DNA of 64,000 bases from Methylophilus aquaticus (GTDB taxonomy: Bacteria; Pseudomonadota; Gammaproteobacteria; Burkholderiales; Methylophilaceae), in NCBI RefSeq assembly GCF_030769565.1, contig NZ_JAVCAP010000013.1, forward strand, positions 27,893 through 91,892, given 5' to 3'. Position 1 is the first letter of the stretch, and each line of letters opens with the position of its first letter. The notes under the pieces were generated by a model. It was not told the origin of the DNA. It did not search any database and saw only the letters and a program-made list of their open reading frames with translations. The position numbers were made by a program, and so were the translations under genes. Of this stretch, positions 28,229 to 36,897 are shown piece after piece.

Positions 28229-29713
28229 ATGCCCAAACCTGACAACATCAAAACATTGAGCACCGCACAGAAAGTATTTGGCAAACCATTAAGATTTCTG
28301 CTGCTTCTGCACGACTTGTATTTTATTGCGCTGATTATATTTGCAGTTGGTAGTGGCGCATATGGTATTTATTTGTGGGATCAGGCCTCCAAACAGTCTC
28401 AACGCATTAACATTCTGGTTCAGGAAATTTATCTGGTTCGCGGTGACCTCTACCGGCAAATGAAAGAACTGTTTGATGCTTTTTTTCTGCAGGAAGGTTC
28501 AGCCCTGGCCGAATACAACCAATATACAACTTCAATTCTGATGCACTTGGAACAACTACAGAAAATCGCGGTAGACGCTGAAGAGCGTGAAGCGCTGAAT
28601 GAAATTGAAGAAAAATACCGCAAGTTTGTGAATGAAGCACCGGCCCTGTTCTATCGCTATCAGAGCAATCCCGATCATCAAGCACAAAAATCAATTTATC
28701 AGGACATCGAAACCGGCATTTTTACGCATTATGAAGAAGTATCAAAGCGCGCAGAGCGTTTGCTGATGATTAAGCAAAGCGAGATTAAACAACGCCTGGA
28801 CGAAGCCAAGCGGCATTCAATCGCTGTGCTGTCCTTGCCGATCATACTGGCTTGCATTCTTCTGCTGTTTTCGCGTCGCATTTTAAACAATACGATTGTC
28901 AAACCGATTAAAGACATTATGCTGGCCACCAATGCAATCAGTGCGGGCAACCTGACACACCAGGTCCCTGAAGCAGGGGCAGAGGAACTGGCTACGCTTT
29001 CACGTGAAATTAATAAAATGGCCGAAGATCTGGCAGCCAGCCGGAATGCCTTGGTCAAAAGCGAAAAGCAAGCAGCATTGGGTTTACTGGTGCCTATGCT
29101 GGCGCATAACATACGGAACCCGTTAGCCAGTATTCGTGCAACTGCACAAGTGATTGATGCACCAGACATGGACAAAGATACGCAAGACTCTATCCAAGGC
29201 ATTATCCACACCGTAGATCGTTTAGAACGCTGGACTGGCGGATTACTATCCTACTTGCACCCAATAAAACCAATGCTAAACAAACTTTCATTGGCTTCTA
29301 TCGTACAGGGCGCCATCACGACATTGCAGCCCAAGCTCATAGAGAAATCAATCAAAATCACTGAAAACAGCAGTCAAATCAAACGCCCCATACTGACAGA
29401 TGAGCATCTGTTGGAACAAATGCTCTACAACCTGCTTTTAAATGCGCTGGAAGCATCTCCAAAAAATTCTGAGATTACAATCGAGTGCTCATTAGCGAAT
29501 CAGGAGCTCATGCTTTCTATCACTGACCAAGGGCCAGGCATGCCTTTCACACCCGACCCGCATGCCATTACGCCGGGCCCAACTACCAAACGTTTTGGTA
29601 CTGGACTAGGTATCCCATTCGCATTCAAAGTCTGCGAAGAATTAGGAGGGGCACTGCGCTTTGAGCCTGCACCAATGCAAGGGACGCGGGTGTCGATTCT
29701 ACTCCCGCAATAA
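28229..29713 (+). CDS. Orphan membrane sensor histidine kinase
   Basis: Domain order: transmembrane helix near residues 25-47, a helical periplasmic sensor of about 150 residues, a second helix near 195-215, HAMP, dimerisation domain and HATPase. The phosphoacceptor is H293 in LAHNIRNP (an IRNP variant of the usual LRTP/LRNP). The ATP-binding N box NLLLNALEASP, DQGPGMP and TGLGIPFA are intact. No response regulator lies beside it. It starts 3 bp after tonB, so cotranscription with tonB is likely, and the signal it reads is unknown. Confidence 0.88.
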   Translation: MPKPDNIKTLSTAQKVFGKPLRFLLLLHDLYFIALIIFAVGSGAYGIYLWDQASKQSQRINILVQEIYLVRGDLYRQMKELFDAFFLQEGSALAEYNQYTTSILMHLEQLQKIAVDAEEREALNEIEEKYRKFVNEAPALFYRYQSNPDHQAQKSIYQDIETGIFTHYEEVSKRAERLLMIKQSEIKQRLDEAKRHSIAVLSLPIILACILLLFSRRILNNTIVKPIKDIMLATNAISAGNLTHQVPEAGAEELATLSREINKMAEDLAASRNALVKSEKQAALGLLVPMLAHNIRNPLASIRATAQVIDAPDMDKDTQDSIQGIIHTVDRLERWTGGLLSYLHPIKPMLNKLSLASIVQGAITTLQPKLIEKSIKITENSSQIKRPILTDEHLLEQMLYNLLLNALEASPKNSEITIECSLANQELMLSITDQGPGMPFTPDPHAITPGPTTKRFGTGLGIPFAFKVCEELGGALRFEPAPMQGTRVSILLPQ

Positions 29714-29869
29714 CTTTTCAAGTGCTTGGATCATTCAAGCACTTGTACGGTCTCACCACTGAGTAAGCAATCCATTTAAAACTTTAATCTTCTGCAACCA
29801 CCCAATAATTTGATTTTTTTTGCTTGCTTAATTCTTAATTTTTATCAACAATGTGGGTAAGCAATCGTT

Positions 29870-30340
29870 ATGAATACTATGTTGAATTCACCCCTTCCGG
29901 ATTTCACTTTGCCAGCCACTTCTGGCTTGCAGTTCAAAGCCAGCGACTATTCAGGTAAATTCTTGGTACTTTATTTTTACCCCAAAGACGCTACTCCAGG
30001 CTGTACAACGCAAGGCATCCAGTTTCGCGACATGTATGACCAGTTCAGTGCTGCTGATACCGCAATATTCGGCATTTCGCGCGACAGTATTAAATCTCAC
30101 GAAAACTTTAAAGCCAAATACAGCTTCCCGTTTGAATTACTCTCTGACAGTGAAGAGACTGCTTGCCAGTTGTTTGGCGTCATCAAAATGAAAAATATGT
30201 ACGGCAAGCAAGTGAGGGGCATCGAACGCAGTACTTTTATTGTTAATCCACAAGGCACTATCGTCAAAGAATGGCGAGGCGTCAAAGTCGATGGTCATGC
30301 CGCAGAGGTATTGGCCTGTATTCAGTCTTTTCATCCATAA
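29870..30340 (+). CDS. bcp: Peroxiredoxin, PrxQ/BCP type, lacking the usual resolving cysteine
   Basis: A thiol peroxidase that reduces hydroperoxides. The active-site loop YPKDATPGCTTQG places the peroxidatic cysteine at C45. In E. coli BCP the resolving cysteine follows five residues later; here that place is Ile50. The only other cysteine is C99. The protein is therefore either a 1-Cys enzyme or uses C99. Length (156) is normal. The 156-bp gap upstream shows no clear promoter. Confidence 0.9.
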   Translation: MNTMLNSPLPDFTLPATSGLQFKASDYSGKFLVLYFYPKDATPGCTTQGIQFRDMYDQFSAADTAIFGISRDSIKSHENFKAKYSFPFELLSDSEETACQLFGVIKMKNMYGKQVRGIERSTFIVNPQGTIVKEWRGVKVDGHAAEVLACIQSFHP

Positions 30341-30351
30341 AGCGATTATCT

Positions 30352-31746
30352 ATGGCACGTGCTCCACAAACCAAGTTATTTGTTCTAGATACCAACGTAT
30401 TGATGCACGACCCTTCCTCCCTTTTCAGGTTTGAGGAACACGACGTTTACCTACCAATGGTGACGCTTGAAGAGTTGGATAATAATAAAAAAGGGTTAAC
30501 AGAAGTTGCACGCAATGCCCGCCAGGCAAGCCGCTTTCTTGAAGAAATAATGGGTAGCACGGATGCATCTACTCTTGAAGATGGCTGTCCATTGGCGATT
30601 CAAGGCAACCGCCATTTAACGGGTAAGCTGTTTTTCCAAACCGAACACGTCCCCACAGACTTGCCAGGACTGGCAGGCAGCAAGGCTGATAATCAGATTA
30701 TCAGCGTGGTGCTCTCGCTGCAAAAACAGCAAACTGCACGCAATGTGATCCTGGTCAGCAAAGATATCAATATCCGCATCAAAGCGCGTGCCATGGGCGT
30801 GCCAGCCGAGGATTATTTTAACGACAAGGTTCTCGAAGACAGCGATATGCTGTATACCGGCTTGCGGGAATTACCCCATGACTTCTGGGAAACACACAGC
30901 AAGGATATGCACTCATGGCAAGAGTCCGGCCGGATGTTTTACAAAGTCCTGGGGCCGCTTGTGAAGTCCATGCTAATCAATGAGTTTGTATTTTACGAAC
31001 ATGACAAACCATTTCATGCCATCGTCCGTAAGCTGGAAGATAATTCTGCGGTATTGGAAGTGGTGCATGACCATGCGAACCCCAAGCACAATGTTTGGGG
31101 CATTACTGCACGCAATCGAGAGCAGAATTTCGCGTTAAATCTGCTAATGGACCCTGAGATTGATTTTGTAACCTTGCTCGGGCAAGCAGGCACCGGTAAA
31201 ACCTTGCTCACATTAGCCGCCGCCCTCACCCAGACACTGGATAAAAAGCGTTATTCGGAAATCATCATGACGCGTGTCACGGTGCCAGTCGGTGAGGATA
31301 TTGGCTTTTTGCCGGGTACAGAAGAAGAGAAAATGGCGCCATGGATGGGGGCGCTAGAGGACAATCTGGATGTGCTAAACAAGACTGACGAAGATGTAGG
31401 AGAATGGGGGCGCGCCGCGACTCAGGATTTAATTCGCACCCGCATCAAAATAAAATCGCTTAACTTCATGCGTGGAAGAACGTTTCTCAACAAGTTTTTA
31501 ATTATTGATGAGGCACAGAACCTGACGCCCAAACAAATGAAAACCTTGATCACGCGTGCCGGCCCTGGCACTAAAGTGGTCTGTTTGGGCAATATTGCGC
31601 AAATTGACACGCCATACCTGACCGAGGGCAGCTCTGGGCTGACTTATGTCGTTGATCGATTCAAAGGCTGGTCGCATAATGGACACATCACATTGGTTCG
31701 TGGTGAGCGTTCACGCTTGGCCGACTTTGCAGCCGAGGTATTGTAG
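30352..31746 (+). CDS. PIN domain-PhoH family ATPase
   Basis: A two-domain protein. The N-terminal PIN ribonuclease domain begins KLFVLDTNVLMHDP, with its first catalytic Asp; further acidic residues are in EELD. The C-terminal PhoH ATPase has Walker A GQAGTGKTLL near residue 277 and Walker B FLIIDEAQNLTPKQ near 380. This PIN-PhoH fusion (YlaK-like) is thought to be an RNA helicase-nuclease. I start at ATG 30352, 11 bp after bcp; the frame is open upstream but lies inside bcp. Confidence 0.92.
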   Translation: MARAPQTKLFVLDTNVLMHDPSSLFRFEEHDVYLPMVTLEELDNNKKGLTEVARNARQASRFLEEIMGSTDASTLEDGCPLAIQGNRHLTGKLFFQTEHVPTDLPGLAGSKADNQIISVVLSLQKQQTARNVILVSKDINIRIKARAMGVPAEDYFNDKVLEDSDMLYTGLRELPHDFWETHSKDMHSWQESGRMFYKVLGPLVKSMLINEFVFYEHDKPFHAIVRKLEDNSAVLEVVHDHANPKHNVWGITARNREQNFALNLLMDPEIDFVTLLGQAGTGKTLLTLAAALTQTLDKKRYSEIIMTRVTVPVGEDIGFLPGTEEEKMAPWMGALEDNLDVLNKTDEDVGEWGRAATQDLIRTRIKIKSLNFMRGRTFLNKFLIIDEAQNLTPKQMKTLITRAGPGTKVVCLGNIAQIDTPYLTEGSSGLTYVVDRFKGWSHNGHITLVRGERSRLADFAAEVL

Positions 31747-31766
31747 ACCTTTGTCTACCACGGGTT

Positions 31767-32939
31767 ATGGCTAAAGGTTTCTTCACGCTGCTGATTGCGC
31801 AGTTTTTGTCTGCAATCGCAGACAATGCGTTGCTATTTGCAGCAATTGCGCTGTTGGCAAAGCTCAATGCTCCCAGTTGGCACGAGCCACTGTTGCGTGA
31901 ATTTTTTGTGATCTCTTACATTATTCTCGCGCCCTTTGTCGGCCCCTTTGCAGATGCATTACCCAAAGGCCGCGTCATGTTTCTGAGTAACGGTCTCAAG
32001 TTTTTTGGCTGTGCGATGGCGCTTGCAGGCATGCCACCGCTATACGCTTACGCCATCGTCGGGATTGGTGCAGCGGCATACTCCCCCGCAAAATACGGCA
32101 TATTGACCGAGATGTTGCCTTCACACAAATTGATTAAGGCAAACGCTTGGATGGAGGGAACTACAGTAACCGCCATCATTCTCGGGCCGGTGCTTGGAGC
32201 ATCAATCTCGGCTAATAATCCTTATCTTGGCATCGCTTGCATCACCGTACTTTATTTGCTCGCAGCTGCTTTTAACTATTACATTCCAAAATTGCCGATC
32301 GACCATCAGGTACAACAGAAAACATTGCGGTTTCTACTTAAGGACTTCTGGCATGCTTTTGTTACGCTGTGGAAGGATCCACAAGGACAGGTCTCATTAG
32401 CAGTGACCACACTTTTCTGGGGAGCGGGGGCAACATTACAATTTGTGGTATTGAAATGGGCGGATATCAAATTAGGGTTCTCACCTCAACAAGCCACTTA
32501 CTTAATCGCAATTCTTGCAGTTGGCATTGCTGCAGGCTCCGTCATCGCATCGCGCTATGTGCAGCTTGAAAACGCCGTCAAGGTTCTCCCGGCGGGCATT
32601 TACATGGGGGTATTAGTGATGAGCATGATGTTGATTACCAGCCCATTCATAGCTGCTATTCTATTATTTGTCATTGGGGTATTATCCGGTTACTTTCTTG
32701 TTCCGCTGAACTCCCTATTACAACATCGTGGTCATCATTTACTAGGCGCCGGACACTCAATTGCAGTTCAAAACTTTAACGAAAATATCGGCATCTTGTT
32801 GTTACTTGGCGCCTATACATGGATGGTTGGCGAACAGTATGAAATCAATTCGATTGTAGCCATCTTTGGTCTGTTTATTATTATCAGTATGTCGTTAATT
32901 ACCATTGCCTATCGCAAGCGGGCACGCGTGCCTCAATAA
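31767..32939 (+). CDS. lplT: Lysophospholipid transporter LplT (MFS)
   Basis: An inner-membrane major facilitator protein that brings lysophospholipids back to the inner leaflet for re-acylation. The sequence has about twelve membrane segments and family features such as QFLSAIADNALLFAAIALL at the start, PFVGPFADALPKGRVMF, and PAKYGILTEMLP. In enterobacteria lplT sits beside aas; no aas acyltransferase is found here. At 390 residues it is full length. Confidence 0.9.
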   Translation: MAKGFFTLLIAQFLSAIADNALLFAAIALLAKLNAPSWHEPLLREFFVISYIILAPFVGPFADALPKGRVMFLSNGLKFFGCAMALAGMPPLYAYAIVGIGAAAYSPAKYGILTEMLPSHKLIKANAWMEGTTVTAIILGPVLGASISANNPYLGIACITVLYLLAAAFNYYIPKLPIDHQVQQKTLRFLLKDFWHAFVTLWKDPQGQVSLAVTTLFWGAGATLQFVVLKWADIKLGFSPQQATYLIAILAVGIAAGSVIASRYVQLENAVKVLPAGIYMGVLVMSMMLITSPFIAAILLFVIGVLSGYFLVPLNSLLQHRGHHLLGAGHSIAVQNFNENIGILLLLGAYTWMVGEQYEINSIVAIFGLFIIISMSLITIAYRKRARVPQ

Positions 32940-32956
32940 AGACCAAGGGTAGTTAA

Positions 32957-33012
32957 GTGAGCACACTAAATCAAAAGGGCGCCTAAGCGCCCTTTTGATT
33001 TAGTGTGCTCAC
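32957..33012. terminator. Perfect 26-bp inverted repeat, bidirectional terminator between lplT and ndh
   Basis: The left arm 32957-32982 and right arm 32987-33012 are exact complements around a 4-nt CTAA loop. The centre is GC-rich (GGGCGC/GCGCCC) and is flanked by A4/T4 tracts, so it can end transcription of both convergent genes. The right arm reaches the first base of the ndh stop codon. A 26-bp perfect stem is longer than a terminator needs. Confidence 0.85.
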
Positions 33013-34337
33013 TAGTGCAGCTTAACGTGAGGCTCTGTACGTCTCGAAATAATACGCCCTATCGAATGTAGAATGACTGCCAACACTCCATGTAATGCCA
33101 TCAGGTGCATTTTATAAAGTGACCGGTACATGACGCGTGCAAACAGTCCCTGAATATACATGCTACCGCCCGCAACCGCACCCATCAAACTTCCGACAGT
33201 AGAGTATTTACCCAGATTCACCAATGACCCATAGTCGTGGTAATGAAACTCTGGCAAGCTATCTTTACCTGCAACACGTGCTTTGACCGTCTTGACTAAT
33301 ACGGATGCTTGTTGATGGGCGGCTTGCGCACGCGGGGGCACAGTACTGTCATGCCCTAACCATGGACAAGCAGCACAATCCCCAAACGCAAAAATATTCT
33401 CATCTCGCGTGGATTGTAAATGTTGGTTCACAATCAACTGGTTGATCCGGTTCGTTTCCAACCCATCAATATCTTTAAGGAAATCTGGCGCTTTAATGCC
33501 CGCAGCCCAAACCACCAACTCCGCAGGTATAAATCGCCCACTGTGGGTAGTAATCCCTTTAGCAGAAACTTCAGTAACGCGCTCGCCAGTGAATACATTG
33601 ACACGTAGTTTTCGCAACTCGACATCAACCGCATACGACAATTTTGTTGGCAAGGCAGGCAAAATACGATCGCTGGCCTCTATCAATGAGATTTTGACAT
33701 CCCGATCAGGATCAATCTTGTCCAGACCATACGCAGTCAGTTCACGTGTTGTATTGTGCAATTCTGCAGCCAACTCTACACCTGTTGCACCGGCACCCAC
33801 AATTGCAACTTCCAGTTGACCTGGCTTCAGGGGCTCGGGTTGCGTTTGCGCACGCAACAAGGCATTGTGCAAATAACGATGGAATTTCTGGGCTTGCGAC
33901 TGCGTATCCAATGCAAGCGAAAACTCGCGTGCGCCTTTAATACCAAAATCATTGGTCGTGCTGCCCACAGCAATAATCAAAGTATCATATTTAAAGGAAC
34001 GGCGTGCAATCACCTCACTCCCATCCTCATCATGGAATGGTGCCAAAAATACTTCTTTAGTTGCACGATTCAAACCATCCATGCGGCCAAGACGGAATTT
34101 GAAATGGTGCCAATGTGCTTGTGCAAGATATTCAAGCTCATGACGATCCGGATCCATACTACCCGCTGCAATTTCATGCAACAAAGGCTTCCACACATGC
34201 GTTCTGGTGGAGTCAATCAGGGTAATACGTGCCTTCTTCTTTTTACCCAATGAGTCACCCAACTTTGTAGCCAACTCAAGGCCGCCAGCACCACCACCTA
34301 CGATGATCACATGATGTAAATTATTTTCGTCTGTCAC
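33012..34337 (-). CDS. ndh: Type II NADH:quinone oxidoreductase
   Basis: A single-subunit, non-proton-pumping NADH dehydrogenase at the inner membrane. The FAD-binding GxGxxG motif IIVGGGAGGLELA is at residues 10-22, the NADH-binding VGAGATGVELAAEL near 180, and the second FAD segment IFAFGDCAACPW near 315. The C-terminus is amphipathic for membrane attachment. The start is GTG 34337, with AGAGAG in front. It would recycle NADH made by the formate dehydrogenase encoded in the same window. Confidence 0.93.
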   Translation of the reverse strand: MTDENNLHHVIIVGGGAGGLELATKLGDSLGKKKKARITLIDSTRTHVWKPLLHEIAAGSMDPDRHELEYLAQAHWHHFKFRLGRMDGLNRATKEVFLAPFHDEDGSEVIARRSFKYDTLIIAVGSTTNDFGIKGAREFSLALDTQSQAQKFHRYLHNALLRAQTQPEPLKPGQLEVAIVGAGATGVELAAELHNTTRELTAYGLDKIDPDRDVKISLIEASDRILPALPTKLSYAVDVELRKLRVNVFTGERVTEVSAKGITTHSGRFIPAELVVWAAGIKAPDFLKDIDGLETNRINQLIVNQHLQSTRDENIFAFGDCAACPWLGHDSTVPPRAQAAHQQASVLVKTVKARVAGKDSLPEFHYHDYGSLVNLGKYSTVGSLMGAVAGGSMYIQGLFARVMYRSLYKMHLMALHGVLAVILHSIGRIISRRTEPHVKLH

Positions 34338-34354
34338 GTTGCTCTCTATCCTTC

Positions 34355-34391
34355 AATAAAAATGCGCGCCTGCCATACCCACAAGCGCGCA
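34355..34391 (-). terminator. Terminator after the lipoprotein cytochrome gene
   Basis: On the minus strand TGCGCGC (34385-34391) pairs with GCGCGCA (34363-34369) around a 15-nt loop, followed by TTTTTATT. It separates the xox genes from ndh. Confidence 0.65.
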
Positions 34392-34412
34392 CAAGACACT
34401 GCATTATAACGG

Positions 34413-34928
34413 TTATTCGTTACCAGTAATTTTGGCATGACTTCTAATAAATGCGATGACCTTTAAAACATCATCTGGCTTAAGGCCATCATCCGGCGCC
34501 ATTAAACCAAAACCCTTTGCACCCATGCCACCATTGGTTCCGTGCCAGATCGTCTCGAACATGCCTTTGTTGGTTGCGTTCTTTGCATAGCGAAAGTTTT
34601 CGCCTATCAACCCAGGGCCAACTGCACCTTCACCATGTCCACCATGACAAGCGACACATGAGAATAAATTAAACTTTTTCTTGCCTTGTTTAATTGCTTC
34701 TTCATTGCCAATATATGGATTCTTGCCAGTTGCCAAAAACTCCTTTGACTCTGGCGTATCGAACATTTTCGTATCAATTTGCATTGGCTGTCCGTCTTGC
34801 GTAGTGACGAACTGTATCGCTTTGACATCGCCACCTTCAGACGCAACCTCACCTGATCCCGATGATTGACTGCCACATCCGGCAACCAAGCTTGCCAACA
34901 ATCCAACATATAAATATATTTTTAGCAT
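34413..34928 (-). CDS. XoxG-type cytochrome c, lipoprotein paralogue
   Basis: A 171-residue monohaem c-type cytochrome with a lipoprotein signal (LLASLVAGC, Cys18) followed by a Ser/Gly-rich linker. The haem site is CVACH near residue 88. The mature part closely resembles the neighbouring soluble cytochrome: KEFLATGKNPY, GPGLIGxNFRYAKNATNKGMFETIW, and the tail KITGNE. It is therefore a tandem duplicate that has gained a lipid anchor; residue Gly at +2 suggests the outer membrane by the usual sorting rule. It probably accepts electrons from XoxF or passes them on, but this is inferred. Confidence 0.88.
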   Translation of the reverse strand: MLKIYLYVGLLASLVAGCGSQSSGSGEVASEGGDVKAIQFVTTQDGQPMQIDTKMFDTPESKEFLATGKNPYIGNEEAIKQGKKKFNLFSCVACHGGHGEGAVGPGLIGENFRYAKNATNKGMFETIWHGTNGGMGAKGFGLMAPDDGLKPDDVLKVIAFIRSHAKITGNE

Positions 34929-35019
34929 TATCCAAAATCCCCAAGTTTCGATGTTTATAGAAGTGATTTTATTTTGAGTTTTTATGTCTAAATCACCGTT
35001 CTATTTTGCCACAAAAACA

Positions 35020-35047
35020 AAAAACGGTCACCTTGGCGACCGTTTTT
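35020..35047. terminator. Terminator between the two cytochrome genes
   Basis: AAAACGGTC (35021-35029) and GACCGTTTT (35038-35046) form a stem with A and T tracts on both sides, so it reads as a terminator on the minus strand behind the soluble cytochrome. The lipoprotein copy must then depend on read-through or its own promoter in the 35.0-kb gap, where I see no strong candidate. Confidence 0.75.
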
Positions 35048-35064
35048 TGACTACTGTATAACGT

Positions 35065-35547
35065 TTATTCGTTACCAGTCATTTTCACATTGCTATTGCT
35101 ACGAATAAAAGCAATGACCTTCAATACTTCATCTGGTGTCAAACCATCATCCGGGGCCATCAAACCGAAGCCCTTGGCACCCATACCACCGTTAGTACCG
35201 TTCCAAATGGTCTCAAACATCCCTTTGTTTGTTGCGTTTTTAGCATAACGGAAGTTAGAGCCGATCAAACCTGGTCCAACAGCACCTTCACCTTTACCAC
35301 CGTGACAAGCTACACAGGAGTACAAGTTGAATTTTTTCTTACCGGCTTTAATTGCATCTTCGTTGCCGACATATGGGTTTTTGCCAGTAGCCAAAAACTC
35401 TTTGGCTGCAGGTGTATCGAATGTTGATTTATCGATATCCAATGCTGAACCATCAGTTGTTTTTGAAAAAGTGATATCAGCCATTGCATTGCCAGCCAAA
35501 GCCAACAAAGAAATCATTAATGCTGATTTAAGTGTATTGCCTAACAT
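35065..35547 (-). CDS. xoxG: Cytochrome c, electron acceptor of XoxF (XoxG)
   Basis: A 160-residue periplasmic monohaem cytochrome with a cleavable signal (SALMISLLALAGNAMA). The haem motif CVACH is at residues 78-82; methionines in GGMGAKGFGLMAPDDG are candidates for the sixth iron ligand. Position directly downstream of xoxJ and xoxF, with all genes leftward, supports the XoxG role: taking electrons from PQQH2 in XoxF. The ATG at 35547 is chosen because GGAGAAG precedes it; the frame opens 17 codons earlier. Confidence 0.9.
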   Translation of the reverse strand: MLGNTLKSALMISLLALAGNAMADITFSKTTDGSALDIDKSTFDTPAAKEFLATGKNPYVGNEDAIKAGKKKFNLYSCVACHGGKGEGAVGPGLIGSNFRYAKNATNKGMFETIWNGTNGGMGAKGFGLMAPDDGLTPDEVLKVIAFIRSNSNVKMTGNE

Positions 35548-35775
35548 GTCTTCTCCTAATCCAAAACAAAATGAGCGTGAATTAACCGGGTAATACAATT
35601 AACAATCAACGCATGCTCATTTAACGAATCGTGCCAGAAACGGTTGACAGAAATTTTCCTACCAAGATGACAGAATTATTCACACAGCCATTTCAAAACA
35701 AGCTTGCGATTCTACTGCGTTTTTTGCTGTATGTCATTACTAACTGACTGTTTACAATACTTTTTCAAACAGTTG

Positions 35776-36654
35776 TTACTTTTTATACACACTATCACCT
35801 TCAACGACCGGCACCGTTGGAATACCGTAATCTTTCAGTATGGCGTCAATTTTATCTTTATTGCGCTCGAGTGCCTGATTAATCAAGTTCATACGCTCTT
35901 TATCTTTATGACGAACCGCGACTGAAATGTTCCAATATTCTTTACCTTTTAGATTCACCTTGTTGTATTCAGGGATCAATCGGATTTCCAGCGGCACTTT
36001 TGATTGTTTTGCATAATAGCCAGCGATTGGCCCCCACATCACTGCCACATCAATCTCGCCTTTAATCAGGTCATCAATCACAAAGCTGGTAGGCAAGTTC
36101 AGATCGCGTTGCAAACGGTATGGACGGGCATTTCCCATCAAGTTGTAATCGTTAAGGGGAATCGTTGCGGGACTCTTGTCCACAATCCCGATAATACCTT
36201 TTTTCAGATCTGGGGAATCCCAGTTTTCAATGTTGTAATTACTATCCTTGCGCCAGACGAATACATGGCCAGAACGATAGTACGGTTTGGATGTGCGTAG
36301 CGCATCAAAATCAGAAGTCATCCCGATAATGACATCGCAACGCATTGCATTAATCGTATTGCGCAAAAAGCCCTGGCGATTGTAGGCGTAGGCAAAAGTC
36401 AATTTCTTACCCAAATCATCCGCAAGCACCTTGGCAATTTTATCTTCGAAGCCTTCCAGTTTTAGGTTTGAGTACGGCATATTATCCGGATCAGCACAGA
36501 CTTTGAATTCAGAGTCATCTGCAACACGGCGTACTTCACCAATACGGCCTTCGTCTGGATTGAGTGAAGGAATTTCAAGTTCCTCTGCAAATACAGTGGC
36601 TTGCATCACACTCATTAATCCAATCGCACCCAATATATTCCATGTTTTTTTCAT
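35776..36654 (-). CDS. xoxJ: Periplasmic substrate-binding-like protein XoxJ
   Basis: A 292-residue exported protein (signal GAIGLMSVMQATVFA) with a type 2 periplasmic-binding fold. FKVCADPDNMPYSN near residue 50 and the GMTSDFDALRTSKPYYRSGHVFV segment are characteristic of MxaJ/XoxJ. Known XoxJ binds partially folded XoxF and helps activate it rather than importing a solute. It lies between xoxF and xoxG, the standard order. An AAGGATG ribosome site precedes the ATG. Confidence 0.9.
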   Translation of the reverse strand: MKKTWNILGAIGLMSVMQATVFAEELEIPSLNPDEGRIGEVRRVADDSEFKVCADPDNMPYSNLKLEGFEDKIAKVLADDLGKKLTFAYAYNRQGFLRNTINAMRCDVIIGMTSDFDALRTSKPYYRSGHVFVWRKDSNYNIENWDSPDLKKGIIGIVDKSPATIPLNDYNLMGNARPYRLQRDLNLPTSFVIDDLIKGEIDVAVMWGPIAGYYAKQSKVPLEIRLIPEYNKVNLKGKEYWNISVAVRHKDKERMNLINQALERNKDKIDAILKDYGIPTVPVVEGDSVYKK

Positions 36655-36783
36655 TTTCGTTTCATCCTTTTTATCTTGATCTCTGACCTGCTACTTTATG
36701 AGTCACATCACCCCTAAAAGTTCTGTCAACTTCGGCGTAATACCCCACATCTTAGCTTGAACTGGCAACATTGTTTAGTTTTG

Positions 36784-36829
36784 TTTTTTTATCAGCAATA
36801 CAATCCAATTATGATTGCTGATAAAAAAA
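36784..36829. terminator. Second hairpin between xoxF and xoxJ
   Basis: T7-ATCAGCAAT (36784-36799) pairs exactly with ATTGCTGAT-A7 (36814-36829) around a 14-nt loop. It abuts the xoxF terminator, and its A/T arms supply that terminator's T-run. It may act as a back-up or as a processing or stability element controlling how much xoxJ is made relative to xoxF. Confidence 0.65.
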
Positions 36830-36850
36830 CACCCTGCCGAAGCAGGGTGT
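36822..36850 (-). terminator. Rho-independent terminator of xoxF
   Basis: On the minus strand ACACCCTGC and GCAGGGTGT form a 9-bp stem closed by a very stable TTCG tetraloop, followed by seven T. It lies 48 bp after the xoxF stop. Confidence 0.9.
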
Positions 36851-36897
36851 CTAATAGAGCCAGGTATTACTTACTTATAACCTAAGACTTGCTTAAA

